DNA of 64,000 nucleotides, taken from contig CP134536.1 of NCBI GenBank assembly GCA_031826515.1, forward strand, positions 2,672,501 to 2,736,500, given 5' to 3'. This document shows positions 37,966 through 47,350 of the stretch, piece by piece. The notes beneath the pieces were generated by a model. The model searched no databases, had not been told where the DNA came from, and saw nothing but the letters and a program-made list of their open reading frames with translations. Each line of letters opens with the position of its first letter. Positions within the stretch are counted from its first letter, which is position 1. The DNA is from Flavobacteriaceae bacterium HL-DH10 (GTDB lineage: Bacteria > Bacteroidota > Bacteroidia > Flavobacteriales > Flavobacteriaceae). The translations under genes were made by a program, and so were the position numbers.

Positions 37966-39474
37966 ATGAAGAAAATAATATACACTTTAACTTTTGTTTT
38001 ATTAGGACTAGTAAGTTGTAAAAAGCCTAATGAAAAAAAAACAGAAAAAGTTTCACCAAAATACGAGGCTAATTGGGAATCGTTAGCCAATTATAATGAA
38101 ACTGCCGAATGGTTTAAAGATGCTAAATTCGGGATTTACGCCCATTGGGGAGTGATGTCGGTTCCTGCATTTGCAAACGATTGGTATGCAAGAAATATGC
38201 ATATAGAAGGCTCTAATGAATTTAAGCATCATGTAGAAACCTATGGTGAACATTCAAAATTTGGGTATCATGATTATGTTCCTATGTTTAAAGCTGAAAA
38301 ATTTGATGCGAATGCTTGGGCAGATCTTTTTGAAAAATCTGGAGCTAAATTTGCAGGATTAGTAGCCGAACATCATGATGGATGGTCTAACTGGGGAAGC
38401 AAAATTAATCCGTGGAATGCTGTTGATATGGGGCCAAAAAGGGATCTTCTAGGAGAACTTAGTGCTGCTATTAAGAAAAAGAATATGAAGTTTGTAGCAT
38501 CGTTTCATATGGCACGAAATCTTCAAATATTTAAAGAGCAACCCGAAAAATGGTTAAATGATACATCGTATTTTCCGTATAATCCTAAACTGGCCACATC
38601 TTCTGAAGACCCGCTTTTAGCCAAAATGTATGGTAACATATCAAAGGAAAAGTTTAATAACGATTGGATTGGTCAGCTAAAAGAAGTGATTGATAATTAC
38701 AGTCCAGATTTAATTTATTTCGATAGTCAAACTCAAAAAATACCAGAGTCTTACAAAAAAGAATTTGCAGCTTATTATTTTAATAATTCAGTTGAAGAAA
38801 ATAAGCAAGTGGTGTTTACACATAAAGAAGGTGAATTTCCGAAATCTGTAAGTCTTGAAGATTTTGAAAAAGGGCGCATGAACAAAATCACTAAAGATTA
38901 TTGGCTAACAGACGAAACCGTATCGGTTGGTAGTTGGAGTTATACCAATACTTTAGGATTAAAAAAGGCTGATGAAATAATTCATGTATTAGCAGATGTA
39001 GTAAGTAAAAATGGTGCTTTAATGCTTAATGTATCTCCAATGGCAAATGGCATTATTCCCCAAAATCAACAAGATATATTGTTAGAAATAGGAGATTGGT
39101 TAAAAACAAATGGTGAAGCTATTTATGCCACTCGACCATGGAAAGTTTTTGGAGAAGGACCAACCAAACAAGAAAAGTCGGGCATGTTTTTAGATAAGAT
39201 AACATATACACCACAAGATTTACGCTATACAAGAAAGGGTAATGTTATTTATGCTATTGTTTTAGGGTGGCCAGGAAATAATAAACCTTTAACTTTAACT
39301 GCGTTTACAAATGCTGTTTCAGAAAATCAAATTCCAAAAATAGATAAGGTTTCTATGTTAGGCTATAAGGGCGAAGTTTCTTTTTCAATAGATGGGAATG
39401 GATTACATTTAAAAACACCTAATCAAGAAATTGATAATAAAGCTTTTGTTATTAAAATTGAAACTAAATCATAA
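37966..39474 (+). CDS. GH29 alpha-L-fucosidase-like enzyme
   Basis: A 502-residue lipoprotein (lipobox VSC, Cys18, followed by basic residues, so probably periplasmic). The GH29 start WFKDAKFGIYAHWGVMSVP and the VAEHHDGWSNWGS stretch are canonical, and the nucleophile is Asp253 in LIYFDSQ. The usual Gly after this Asp is Ser here. A C-terminal beta-sandwich follows from about residue 385. Fucose caps the galactosyl side chain of plant xyloglucan (alpha-1,2), so this enzyme would act before the beta-galactosidase encoded upstream. Linkage preference cannot be read from the sequence. Confidence 0.92.
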   Translation: MKKIIYTLTFVLLGLVSCKKPNEKKTEKVSPKYEANWESLANYNETAEWFKDAKFGIYAHWGVMSVPAFANDWYARNMHIEGSNEFKHHVETYGEHSKFGYHDYVPMFKAEKFDANAWADLFEKSGAKFAGLVAEHHDGWSNWGSKINPWNAVDMGPKRDLLGELSAAIKKKNMKFVASFHMARNLQIFKEQPEKWLNDTSYFPYNPKLATSSEDPLLAKMYGNISKEKFNNDWIGQLKEVIDNYSPDLIYFDSQTQKIPESYKKEFAAYYFNNSVEENKQVVFTHKEGEFPKSVSLEDFEKGRMNKITKDYWLTDETVSVGSWSYTNTLGLKKADEIIHVLADVVSKNGALMLNVSPMANGIIPQNQQDILLEIGDWLKTNGEAIYATRPWKVFGEGPTKQEKSGMFLDKITYTPQDLRYTRKGNVIYAIVLGWPGNNKPLTLTAFTNAVSENQIPKIDKVSMLGYKGEVSFSIDGNGLHLKTPNQEIDNKAFVIKIETKS

Positions 39475-39486
39475 AAATTACAACAC

Positions 39487-41439
39487 ATGAAGTTAGTCTT
39501 TTCTTTACTATTTTTTGTTTTTACTATATTTTCATATGGTAATGTAGAATTACCATTATTATTTTCAGATGGTATGGTTTTACAACGAAATAAGCCTATA
39601 CCTGTTTGGGGTTTGGCAGATGCTAATGAGAAAATAGTTATTCGTTTTAATAATCAAATTGTAAAAACAAGGGCTAACAAAAAAGGAGCGTGGAAGGTTA
39701 GTTTAAAGCCTGAAGTAGCTGGTGGACCTTACACATTATCTGTCAGAGGAAATAATACGATGACATTAAATAATGTTTTAGTAGGTGAAGTTTGGATTTG
39801 TAGCGGACAATCAAACATGGAATTTACTGTTAACCGAGCTATGAATTTTAAAGAAGAATTAAAGGATGCCAATTATCCTATGATTCGTCATTTTTTAGTT
39901 GAAAAAGATATGGGGTCTAAACCCGAATCGAAATTAAAATCAGGAAACTGGGAAATTTGCGATAAAACGACAGTAGGTGATTTTTCAGCTGTTGCATACT
40001 TTTTTGCTAAAAAAATATATAACGAACTTAAAATCCCTGTAGGCATTATTCATTCTTCGTGGGGAGGGACTCATGTTGAAACTTGGACAAGTAGAGGTGC
40101 TTTTGAAGGAAGTGATGAATTTAAAAGTATGATTGCTAAAATGCCCAATATTGATATTGATTCACTTTTAGAAAAGCAAATGCAATTGATTACAGATAAA
40201 GTAGAAAAAATACAAGGGTCTAAAGTATCAGCTGAAAACGAATCTTCTTATAAAGATATTGAATATAATGATGTTAATTGGCCAGAAATGCATGCGCCAG
40301 AACTATGGGAAAATCAACAGTTAACTAATTTAGATGGTACCGTTTGGATGCGTAAAACTATTACCATTTCTAAAGAAGACGCCAATAAAGAAGGCTATCT
40401 TGAATTAGCAAAAATTGACGATCAAGATTCAACTTACGTCAATGGTACCTTTGTTGGAACCACTAAAAGATACGACGAAAAAAGAGCTTATAATATTCCT
40501 GAACATGTTTTAAAGGAAGGGAAAAATGTTATTGCTATTAAAATTTTTGATTATGCTGGTGGTGGTGGTATTTGGGGTGAAGCTTCAAATTTAAAACTTA
40601 CAACACAAAATACAGTCATTTCTTTAGCCGGTCTATGGAAATTTAATGTGGTTGATATAAAAAGTCAAGTATCTCCAAATAGTTACCCATCATTGCTTTA
40701 TAATGCTATGATAAATCCGTTGATTCCTTATGCATTTCAAGGGGTATTGTGGTATCAAGGCGAAGCGAATGTAAATAGAGCAGAGCAATACAAAAAGGCA
40801 TTTCCTTTAATGATTGAAGATTGGAGAGCAAAATGGAATCAAGGCCATTTCCCTTTTTATTTTGTGCAATTATCAAGTTACGATGAATTTGGTGGAAACA
40901 ATAGTAATATAGGTAGTAAATGGGCAGAACTTAGAGAAGCTCAATCTTATACGTTACAAACGGTTTCTAACACGGGAATGGCTGTAACGACTGATATTGG
41001 TAATGCCAAAGATATTCACCCAATAAATAAACAGGATGTTGGTAAAAGACTAGCAGCTATTGCTTTAAAGAATATTTATAAAGAGGATGTTGTTTTTAGT
41101 GGTCCCACTTATAAGTCTATAGAAATAAAAGAAAATAAAGTTATAATCACTTTTGATAATGTTGGAAGCGGTTTAATGACTCCCGATAAATATGGGTATA
41201 TAAAAGGTTTTGAAATTGCTGGTGCAGATAAAGTTTTTCATTTTGCAAAGGCTTATATAAAAGACAACAAAGTTGTTCTTTATAATAAAAATGGATCTAT
41301 TCCCGTTGCTATTCGTTATGGTTGGGCTGATGATGCAGGTGATTGTAATTTATATAATAAAGAACATTTTCCAGCATCGCCTTTTAGAACTGATACATGG
41401 GAAATGCTTACTAAAGATGTGAAGTACTCATTAAATTAA
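39487..41439 (+). CDS. Sialate-O-acetylesterase-type carbohydrate esterase
   Basis: A 650-residue exported protein (signal ending FSYG). The SGNH-type esterase core has the nucleophile Ser109 in CSGQSNMEF, the HSSWGG and LWYQGEANV blocks, and the Asp509/His511 pair in DIHP near the end. A jelly-roll beta domain (about 290-380, DDQDSTYVNGTFVG) is inserted into the core, as in family members acting on polysaccharides. In a xyloglucan locus it would remove acetyl groups from galactose or the backbone. It is the last gene of the PUL; its stop codon overlaps that of the convergent regulator gene. Confidence 0.9.
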   Translation: MKLVFSLLFFVFTIFSYGNVELPLLFSDGMVLQRNKPIPVWGLADANEKIVIRFNNQIVKTRANKKGAWKVSLKPEVAGGPYTLSVRGNNTMTLNNVLVGEVWICSGQSNMEFTVNRAMNFKEELKDANYPMIRHFLVEKDMGSKPESKLKSGNWEICDKTTVGDFSAVAYFFAKKIYNELKIPVGIIHSSWGGTHVETWTSRGAFEGSDEFKSMIAKMPNIDIDSLLEKQMQLITDKVEKIQGSKVSAENESSYKDIEYNDVNWPEMHAPELWENQQLTNLDGTVWMRKTITISKEDANKEGYLELAKIDDQDSTYVNGTFVGTTKRYDEKRAYNIPEHVLKEGKNVIAIKIFDYAGGGGIWGEASNLKLTTQNTVISLAGLWKFNVVDIKSQVSPNSYPSLLYNAMINPLIPYAFQGVLWYQGEANVNRAEQYKKAFPLMIEDWRAKWNQGHFPFYFVQLSSYDEFGGNNSNIGSKWAELREAQSYTLQTVSNTGMAVTTDIGNAKDIHPINKQDVGKRLAAIALKNIYKEDVVFSGPTYKSIEIKENKVIITFDNVGSGLMTPDKYGYIKGFEIAGADKVFHFAKAYIKDNKVVLYNKNGSIPVAIRYGWADDAGDCNLYNKEHFPASPFRTDTWEMLTKDVKYSLN

Positions 41440-42524
41440 CCCATGTTATTTATGTTTTCATTTTCAAACATAAATTCATTTCTTTCATTATAGATTACAT
41501 TTTCTTTAGTGAGAATATCAATAGGAAGATAGATTTTGTTATTTGGTATTGTCTTTTTGTTTAAATAGTTAACCATAAGTCGAATAGATTCATAACCTTG
41601 ATCGAAAGGTTTTTGAGATATTAAAAATGAAACGGTATCATTTTTTAAACAGGCAATATTTTGTGGTGTATTGTCAAACCCAATTAGTGTAAGTTTTTTT
41701 AATTCATTTTTTTCGATGTAATCAGCAAAAACATGTATTCTACTTGATGGAATAAAAATGCCTTTTATAGCCTTATGTAGTTTTAAAAACGAATTAATTT
41801 TTTCTTTGGTTTCCTTGGTGTTATTCAGGTTTTCAATAGTTAATATTAATGTTTCTTCTTTTATATTGTTTTTAGAAAAGTAATCGTTAAAGCCTTCTAT
41901 TCTTTTAGAAATAGCATTGTTTTTAGTCGTTTTATATCTGGATTGAATGATTAAATAATTAGATTGCTCTGGTAAGCTTAAGTGCATTAATTTTCCAGCA
42001 ATATAACCTGCTGTGTATGAGTCCTGACCAATAAAAGCTTCATTCTTAAATCCTTCTATGTCAATATTTAAAAACATATATGGGATTTTTAGTTTTTCTA
42101 ATTCATTTACAATTTGCTTTGTTTCTTCTATAAAAATCGGGACTATTAAAACGGCTGTTGGTTTTGTTTTTAGTAATGTTTTGAATGTGTTTAAGTAAGC
42201 GTGTGCATTGTATTGATTAAATGTATAACAGTTTACTTGTGTGCCTATATTTTTAACATCTTCACTTGCTTTTAGAATGCCTAAATAAGGAGATTTCCAA
42301 AATAAATCGGAGTCATTATATTCTGGAATTAATGTTGCAATTTTATGGTTATTCTTCAATGCAAGTGCACTAGCTACAGGGTTTACCCTGAATTTTCTTT
42401 TTTTAATGATTTCTCGAATTTTAGCTTCTGTTTTTTTAGAAACGCCACCACGATTATGTAAAACTCTGTCTACTGTGCCTTCTGATACGTTTGCTTCTTT
42501 AGCGATGTCTTTTATTGTAATCAT
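41436..42524 (-). CDS. LacI-family transcriptional regulator
   Basis: A 362-residue repressor. The N-terminal helix-turn-helix is TIKDIAKEANVSEGTVDRVL (residues 3-22), with the hinge helix near 50-60 (NPVASALALKN). Two periplasmic-binding-protein-like lobes follow (IATLIPEYND; GYIAGKLMH; LTLIGFDNTPQN). It is transcribed away from the uxuB/uxuA-type genes, and the gap between them holds a perfect palindrome, so it most likely controls hexuronate catabolism. It could also bind sites at the PUL, whose last gene it meets tail to tail with overlapping stop codons on TTAA. Confidence 0.92.
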   Translation of the reverse strand: MITIKDIAKEANVSEGTVDRVLHNRGGVSKKTEAKIREIIKKRKFRVNPVASALALKNNHKIATLIPEYNDSDLFWKSPYLGILKASEDVKNIGTQVNCYTFNQYNAHAYLNTFKTLLKTKPTAVLIVPIFIEETKQIVNELEKLKIPYMFLNIDIEGFKNEAFIGQDSYTAGYIAGKLMHLSLPEQSNYLIIQSRYKTTKNNAISKRIEGFNDYFSKNNIKEETLILTIENLNNTKETKEKINSFLKLHKAIKGIFIPSSRIHVFADYIEKNELKKLTLIGFDNTPQNIACLKNDTVSFLISQKPFDQGYESIRLMVNYLNKKTIPNNKIYLPIDILTKENVIYNERNEFMFENENINNMG

Positions 42525-42597
42525 ATATCTTAATAGAAAATAAAACCTGTGTTTAAGAAAAAATATGAAGCAAGTTAGTAATAATATTTAAATTTAC

Positions 42598-42609
42598 GTG
42601 TGCGCACAC
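42598..42609. promoter_or_regulatory. Candidate LacI-family operator
   Basis: GTGTGCGCACAC is a perfect 12-bp palindrome with a central CG step, as LacI-family half-sites often have. It is strikingly GC-rich within an AT-rich gap between the divergent regulator and reductase genes. It lies 10 bases upstream of the TATATTTG promoter element, where a bound repressor would block RNA polymerase. Confidence 0.75.
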
Positions 42610-42619
42610 TATTTTTTAA

Positions 42620-42627
42620 TATATTTG
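42620..42627 (+). promoter_or_regulatory. -7 promoter element of the uxuB/uxuA unit
   Basis: TATATTTG matches the Bacteroidota TAnnTTTG consensus exactly and is 54 bases before the reductase start codon, just downstream of the palindromic operator candidate. Confidence 0.6.
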
Positions 42628-42681
42628 CTATAATGATACATGTAAAATAAGTTTTTAACTAATAAATAAGTAATTATAATA

Positions 42682-43509
42682 ATGAGCAAAGTAATCGTTT
42701 TAACAGGTGCTGGAGGTGTTTTGTGTAGCACTTTAGCAAAGGCACTAGCCAAAGAAGGACATAAAATAGCGGTTTTAGATTTAAGAAAAGAAGCTGCCGA
42801 TACTATAGCTAGTGAAATTAATGCTAACGGAGGTGTCGCAATTGGAGTCGAAGCCAATGTGTTAGAAAAGGCATCATTAATAGCTGCAAAACAAGTAGTT
42901 AATGATGCGTTAGGAGCTTGTGATATATTAATAAATGGGGCAGGAGGCAATCACCCTTTAGGAACAACTTCAAATCCGCATTTGTTAGAAGAAGATCTTG
43001 AAAATGATACCGATGGTTTTAAAACGTTTTTCGATTTAGATCCTAATGGAATCAAATTTGTATTTGATTTGAATTTTATAGGGACCTTGCTTCCTACACA
43101 AGTTTTTGCAAAAGATATGGTTGGTAAAAAAGGATGTAGTATTTTAAATATTTCATCAATGAATGCTTTTACACCTTTAACAAAAATACCAGCATATAGT
43201 GGAGCAAAGGCTGCTGTTTCTAATTTTACACAATGGTTAGCAGTACATTTTTCAAAAGTAGGGATTCGTGTAAATGCTTTAGCTCCTGGTTTTTTCTTAA
43301 CAGATCAAAACAGAACGCTTTTAACTACTGAAACAGGCGAGCTAACACCAAGAGGGAACACGATAATAGAACAAACTCCTATGGGTAAATTTGGTGAGCC
43401 AGAAGATTTAATAGGAACAACCTTATGGTTATGTGGTGAAGGATCATCGTTTGTAACAGGAGTTGTTATTCCAATTGACGGTGGATTTAGTGCATTTAGT
43501 GGCGTTTAA
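42682..43509 (+). CDS. SDR-family D-mannonate oxidoreductase (fructuronate reductase, UxuB-type)
   Basis: A 275-residue short-chain dehydrogenase. Cofactor loop TGAGGVLCSTLA near residue 8 (the third glycine position is Cys), NGAGGNHP (about 94-101), Ser in NISSMN, and the catalytic Tyr172/Lys176 (YSGAK). The NHPLGTTSNP stretch and an acidic insertion (LEEDLENDTDGFK) are features I associate with the SDR-type fructuronate reductases that sit beside uxuA in Bacteroidota. Reaction: D-fructuronate to D-mannonate with NAD(P)H. The dehydratase encoded 182 bases downstream takes the product further. Confidence 0.85.
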   Translation: MSKVIVLTGAGGVLCSTLAKALAKEGHKIAVLDLRKEAADTIASEINANGGVAIGVEANVLEKASLIAAKQVVNDALGACDILINGAGGNHPLGTTSNPHLLEEDLENDTDGFKTFFDLDPNGIKFVFDLNFIGTLLPTQVFAKDMVGKKGCSILNISSMNAFTPLTKIPAYSGAKAAVSNFTQWLAVHFSKVGIRVNALAPGFFLTDQNRTLLTTETGELTPRGNTIIEQTPMGKFGEPEDLIGTTLWLCGEGSSFVTGVVIPIDGGFSAFSGV

Positions 43510-43556
43510 TTGAAGAGAATATAACAAGGCCTTCCCTTGGTGCATCAGTTGAAATT

Positions 43557-43580
43557 GTCATTCCTGTGAATTGGGGAATC
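43557..43580. repeat. Degenerate copy of the GTCATTCCTG dispersed repeat
   Basis: GTCATTCCTGTGAATTGGGGAATC resembles the intact hairpin element at 59695-59718 but its right arm is eroded. It lies in the 182-base gap between the reductase and dehydratase genes. No other feature was seen in that gap. Confidence 0.45.
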
Positions 43581-43691
43581 TAAAAAAATAAAAGATAAGC
43601 AATGAAACATTCATAACTAAATTTTTGATATTTAAGGAAATCATTAAATGAATGTTACATGTGACCGATAAAAAATAATAATTAAGAACAC

Positions 43692-44876
43692 ATGAAAATG
43701 GAACAAACATGGCGATGGTACGGACCAAATGATCCTGTATCATTATTAGATATAAAACAAGCAGGAGCAACAGGTATTGTTTCGGCTTTGCATCATATTT
43801 CAAACGGAGAAGTTTGGACAATTGATGAAATTAATAAACGTAAAGCGATTATTGAAGCCGCAGGGCTTACCTGGAGTGTTGTTGAAAGTATTCCAGTACA
43901 TGAAAATATAAAAACACGTTCTGGTAATTTTCAAGCATATATAGAAAATTATAAGTTAAGTATAAAAAACTTAGCAAGTTGTGGTATCAAAGTGATTTGT
44001 TATAATTTTATGCCTGTTCTTGATTGGACTCGAACCGATTTAGGTTTTAAAGTTGAAGATGGTTCTAAAGCATTAAGGTTTGATGTGATTGCTTTTGCAG
44101 CTTTCGAGTTGTTTTTATTAAAACGACCAGGTGCTGAAAATAGTTATTCTGAAGCACAACAAAAACAAGCCAAGGTTTATGTTGATAATCTTAATGAAGA
44201 TGAAAAAACAATCCTGATAAATAATATTATTGCTGGATTACCAGGAGCAGAAGAGGGATATACTCTAGAACAATTTCAAACCATCTTAGATACATATAAA
44301 GATGTTAGTGCAGAAGTATTAAGAAATAACTTAGTGTCATTTTTACAAGAAATAATTCCTATTGCGGCAGAGAATGAGGTGTTAATGTGTATTCATCCAG
44401 ATGATCCACCATATCCTATTTTAGGTCTACCAAGAGTGGTGAGTACAGAAGCAGATTACGCGTATTTATTTGAAAAAGTGCCATCTATTTCTAACGGAAT
44501 TACTTTTTGTACGGGTTCTTTAGGAGTAAGAGCTGATAATGATTTGGTGCAAATTTTCAAGCATTTTGCAGATCGTGTTCATTTTTTACATTTAAGAAGT
44601 ACACAACGTGACGAAGCTGGTAATTTTTACGAAGCTAATCATTTAGAAGGTGATGTAGATATGTATAGCATTATTAAAGAAGTTTTAATAGAGCAAAAAA
44701 GAAGAGTAGAAGCAGGAAGAAAAGATGCAGCTATTCCTATGCGTCCAGATCATGGTCATCAAATGTTAGATGATTTAAATAAAAAAACGAATCCAGGATA
44801 TTCTGGAATTGGAAGATTACGAGGCTTAGCAGAATTGAGAGGTTTAGAATATGGAATTTCTAAAAGTTTAGTTTAG
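43692..44876 (+). CDS. uxuA: Mannonate dehydratase UxuA
   Basis: A 394-residue TIM-barrel enzyme that converts D-mannonate to 2-keto-3-deoxygluconate. The start [20 protein letters not shown], the ALHHI turn, the [15 protein letters not shown] strand, FCTGSLG and the closing [12 protein letters not shown] are hallmarks of UxuA, including the His and Asp residues that bind the metal. An ATG two codons downstream is an equally good start. With the SDR reductase and the LacI regulator it forms a hexuronate module. The later steps (kinase, aldolase) are not in the window. Confidence 0.96.
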   Translation: MKMEQTWRWYGPNDPVSLLDIKQAGATGIVSALHHISNGEVWTIDEINKRKAIIEAAGLTWSVVESIPVHENIKTRSGNFQAYIENYKLSIKNLASCGIKVICYNFMPVLDWTRTDLGFKVEDGSKALRFDVIAFAAFELFLLKRPGAENSYSEAQQKQAKVYVDNLNEDEKTILINNIIAGLPGAEEGYTLEQFQTILDTYKDVSAEVLRNNLVSFLQEIIPIAAENEVLMCIHPDDPPYPILGLPRVVSTEADYAYLFEKVPSISNGITFCTGSLGVRADNDLVQIFKHFADRVHFLHLRSTQRDEAGNFYEANHLEGDVDMYSIIKEVLIEQKRRVEAGRKDAAIPMRPDHGHQMLDDLNKKTNPGYSGIGRLRGLAELRGLEYGISKSLV

Positions 44877-44905
44877 TAATATTCAATAGTAATTTATAAA
44901 AAAGA

Positions 44906-44937
44906 AAAGGTCTTCAAATCGTTATTTGAAGACCTTT
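44906..44937. terminator. Bidirectional terminator between uxuA and the GIN-domain gene
   Basis: A 14-bp perfect stem (AAAGGTCTTCAAAT at 44906-44919, ATTTGAAGACCTTT at 44924-44937) with a four-base loop and T-runs on both strands. It serves uxuA from the left and the convergent GIN-domain gene from the right. Confidence 0.85.
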
Positions 44938-44960
44938 TTTGGTTGATTAGTAGGTCGGTT

Positions 44961-45689
44961 TTATTTCTTTCTAATACTACCAGAAGAACTATCTGTTTTA
45001 TCAACTTTTTCTGGATTTCCATAATATTTTATATCACCTCCGCTGGTGGCTTTAGCGGTTAATTCTTTTAATGTGTTTACTGTAATATCTGCGCCGCTAG
45101 TTGCTTTTACCTGACTAGATTCTGCAATTAAATTTTCAGCTTTAATATCACTACCACTAGTAGCTTCAGCTATTAACCTTTCTGTTTTTCCAGATAATCT
45201 TAAATCGCTACCACTTGTAGATTTACAGTTTAAAACAGAAGTGTTCACTTCTAAAGTCATATCACTTCCACTTGTGGTTTTAAGTTTTAATTCTTCTGCA
45301 TTTATGGTATTTGTTGAATACACATCGCTACCACTGGTAGAAATAATACTAGAAATAGCTTTAAAGTTTACAATTACTTTTTTTGAAGTCGCTCTACCAA
45401 TATTTTTTTTAGTGTGTATTTTTAAAACTCCATCTATAACTTCTGTTATAATAAGCTCGTGCAAATTTTCATCTGCTTCAACCAAGATGCTTTCATTATG
45501 GTCTTGTGTTAGGTAGACATCTAAACCTTCAGTTGCTTTTATGGTGGTAAAAGCGCCGTCAATAATACGCTCTTCTGTTTGTACATTACCATTTCCTCGA
45601 ACTCCAGAGTTCATATTAATATCGAAATTACAAGATAATAGGCTTAAACTTAATATAGTAGCTACAATAATTTTGATTAGTGTTGTCAT
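44961..45689 (-). CDS. GIN-domain (DUF2807) lipoprotein with repeated TSGSD motifs
   Basis: A 242-residue lipoprotein (lipobox LSC, Cys20). The DUF2807 region begins with the FTTIKATEGLDVYLTQ strand and then shows a ladder of short repeats: TSGSDVY, TSGSDMT, TSGSDLR, TSGSDIK, TSGADIT and TSGGDIK. Their spacing of about 20 residues suggests one turn of a beta-helix each, with a Gly-Ser-Asp loop stacked on one face. The family is common in Bacteroidota and its role is not established; adhesin-like and envelope-sensing roles have been proposed. It may form one unit with the PadR/PspC genes upstream on the same strand. Confidence 0.85.
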   Translation of the reverse strand: MTTLIKIIVATILSLSLLSCNFDINMNSGVRGNGNVQTEERIIDGAFTTIKATEGLDVYLTQDHNESILVEADENLHELIITEVIDGVLKIHTKKNIGRATSKKVIVNFKAISSIISTSGSDVYSTNTINAEELKLKTTSGSDMTLEVNTSVLNCKSTSGSDLRLSGKTERLIAEATSGSDIKAENLIAESSQVKATSGADITVNTLKELTAKATSGGDIKYYGNPEKVDKTDSSSGSIRKK

Positions 45690-45780
45690 GATTGTTCGTT
45701 TTTTGATTGATGAATTTTGTTGGTTGAAATATCTTATTTGTTGTTTTTTAGTGATGAGTTGTTAGTGTTGTACTTAATTT

Positions 45781-47350
45781 TTATTCGTCTAGTTTTTCGA
45801 TTGCTAATTTTCTTATTTCAGAATCTTTGTCAAATTTGGAAATATGCTTAAGATTAGATTTTGAAGTCATTTTATTAACTGCCAGTTTTCGTACTTCAGC
45901 TTCTTTATCAAAACTAGCTATATGAAAAAGATTAGATTCCGATTCCATTTTATCAACAGCTAACTTTCTTACCTCTTCACTTTTATCAAAACTAGCAATA
46001 TGAAATAGGTTAGACTCTGATTTCAATTTACTGACCGCCAATTTTCTTACTTCTACATCTTTATCAAAACTGGCAACATGAAAGAGACTAGATTCTGATT
46101 CTATTTTTATGCCGTTTGAACCAATATTTACTTTAACGTCTTCAGACGTAGCTTTAATACCATTTCTATCTATTTTTATAGTATTCTCGTCTGAATTAAT
46201 TTCTATACCATTTTCATTAATTTTTACTTCAGGCGTGTTTACTTCTACTTTAAAATTTTCCTTTTCTTCAACAGGGCAGTCTAAGCATTCAATATCGTTT
46301 TCTAGAATTCTTAAGTAATGATTTACATCTTTTCTAGTTGTTAAATTCCAATCATATTTTCGACTAATCAAATAAGATTTGGTGTTATTATTAAATTTTA
46401 TAATAGTATTCTCTGGTAGATTTAAAATAACATTTACGTCTTGATCGCTAAATTTATTTTCAGGATTTGTAGTTAAATAAGAATTTAAATAAAGTGTTCC
46501 ATTTTTTAATTCGAATCCATAATCAATGCTTTTAGCACGTTCAATAGATTTATCGTAATTTCTTCCGTCAGCACTTTTTTCAATTGAAATTGACGCAATG
46601 GAATCTGATGTTGATTTTACAATAATCTCTACATTAGAGGAATAGAGTGTTTTTACTCCGTTTTCATCATTAGCTAATTTAAAATCATTAGATCTGTTAA
46701 AATTAGTGCTATATCTATCATTCCCTTTCATTTTAATATTCAATGTATCATTTGAGGTTATTTGTAATACTGTTTTTTCAATAACTTTTTCTTCAAATGC
46801 ATGTTCGCTAGCTTCTCTAATACCTATAATAGCAAGTCCTATAATTGACATAAGCCACAAACCTAATAGAGTGAATTTAGCAATATTACCTATGGATTTT
46901 AGGTTGTTAATAAGGATTTTTAAACCCAAGTAGAATAAGAAAAAGAATGGAACTCCTACTGCAAAAAATATTAAAAGTGAAGCTAACCAAACAGGCGTAC
47001 CACTAGCTATAAATATATCGGCTAAATCTGCTCCAGGAATATGAATAACATTTACAACGCCTAAAGAAAACAAGCCAATTATTAATGAAATTAAAGTAAT
47101 AGCACCAATAATAATAAGTAAGATGCCAATGAATTTTGCAAAAACTTTAAAGAAAAACATAATAATATCTGCAATGGTATCAAAAAATGTTCTTGATGAA
47201 GATTTAATGTTTTTTCCTTGTTTGGTGAAATCAATATTCTTTGCCGAATCAGAAACATTTTTTGCAGCTCCCGATACAGAGTCGGTTACATTTTTAGCAA
47301 CATCGCTTACCGTTTCAGATACGGTTTCAAAACCGTCTTTAATTTTTTTT
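45781..47350 (-). pseudogene. C-terminal part of the PspC-family membrane protein, out of frame with its start
   Basis: The frame is open from the A8 run at 47343-47350; the stop just before it overlaps that run. It codes for about 520 residues. A linker comes first (SETVSDVAKNVTDSVSGAAK), then four hydrophobic segments and a beta-rich region resembling the C-terminal domain of long PspC proteins. Last come four 26-residue repeats of the type LFHIASFDKEAEVRKLAVNKM, similar to HEAT/LRV-like helical repeats. Adding one A to the run joins it perfectly to the PspC gene at 47307-47903, giving one protein of about 707 residues. The ATG at 47160 could start a shorter protein. Confidence 0.75.

Noticed and set aside
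42609-42950. Open frame of 113 codons on the minus strand over the reductase start
   Set aside because: It is antisense to the conserved cofactor-binding half of the SDR gene and its promoter; no homology recognized.
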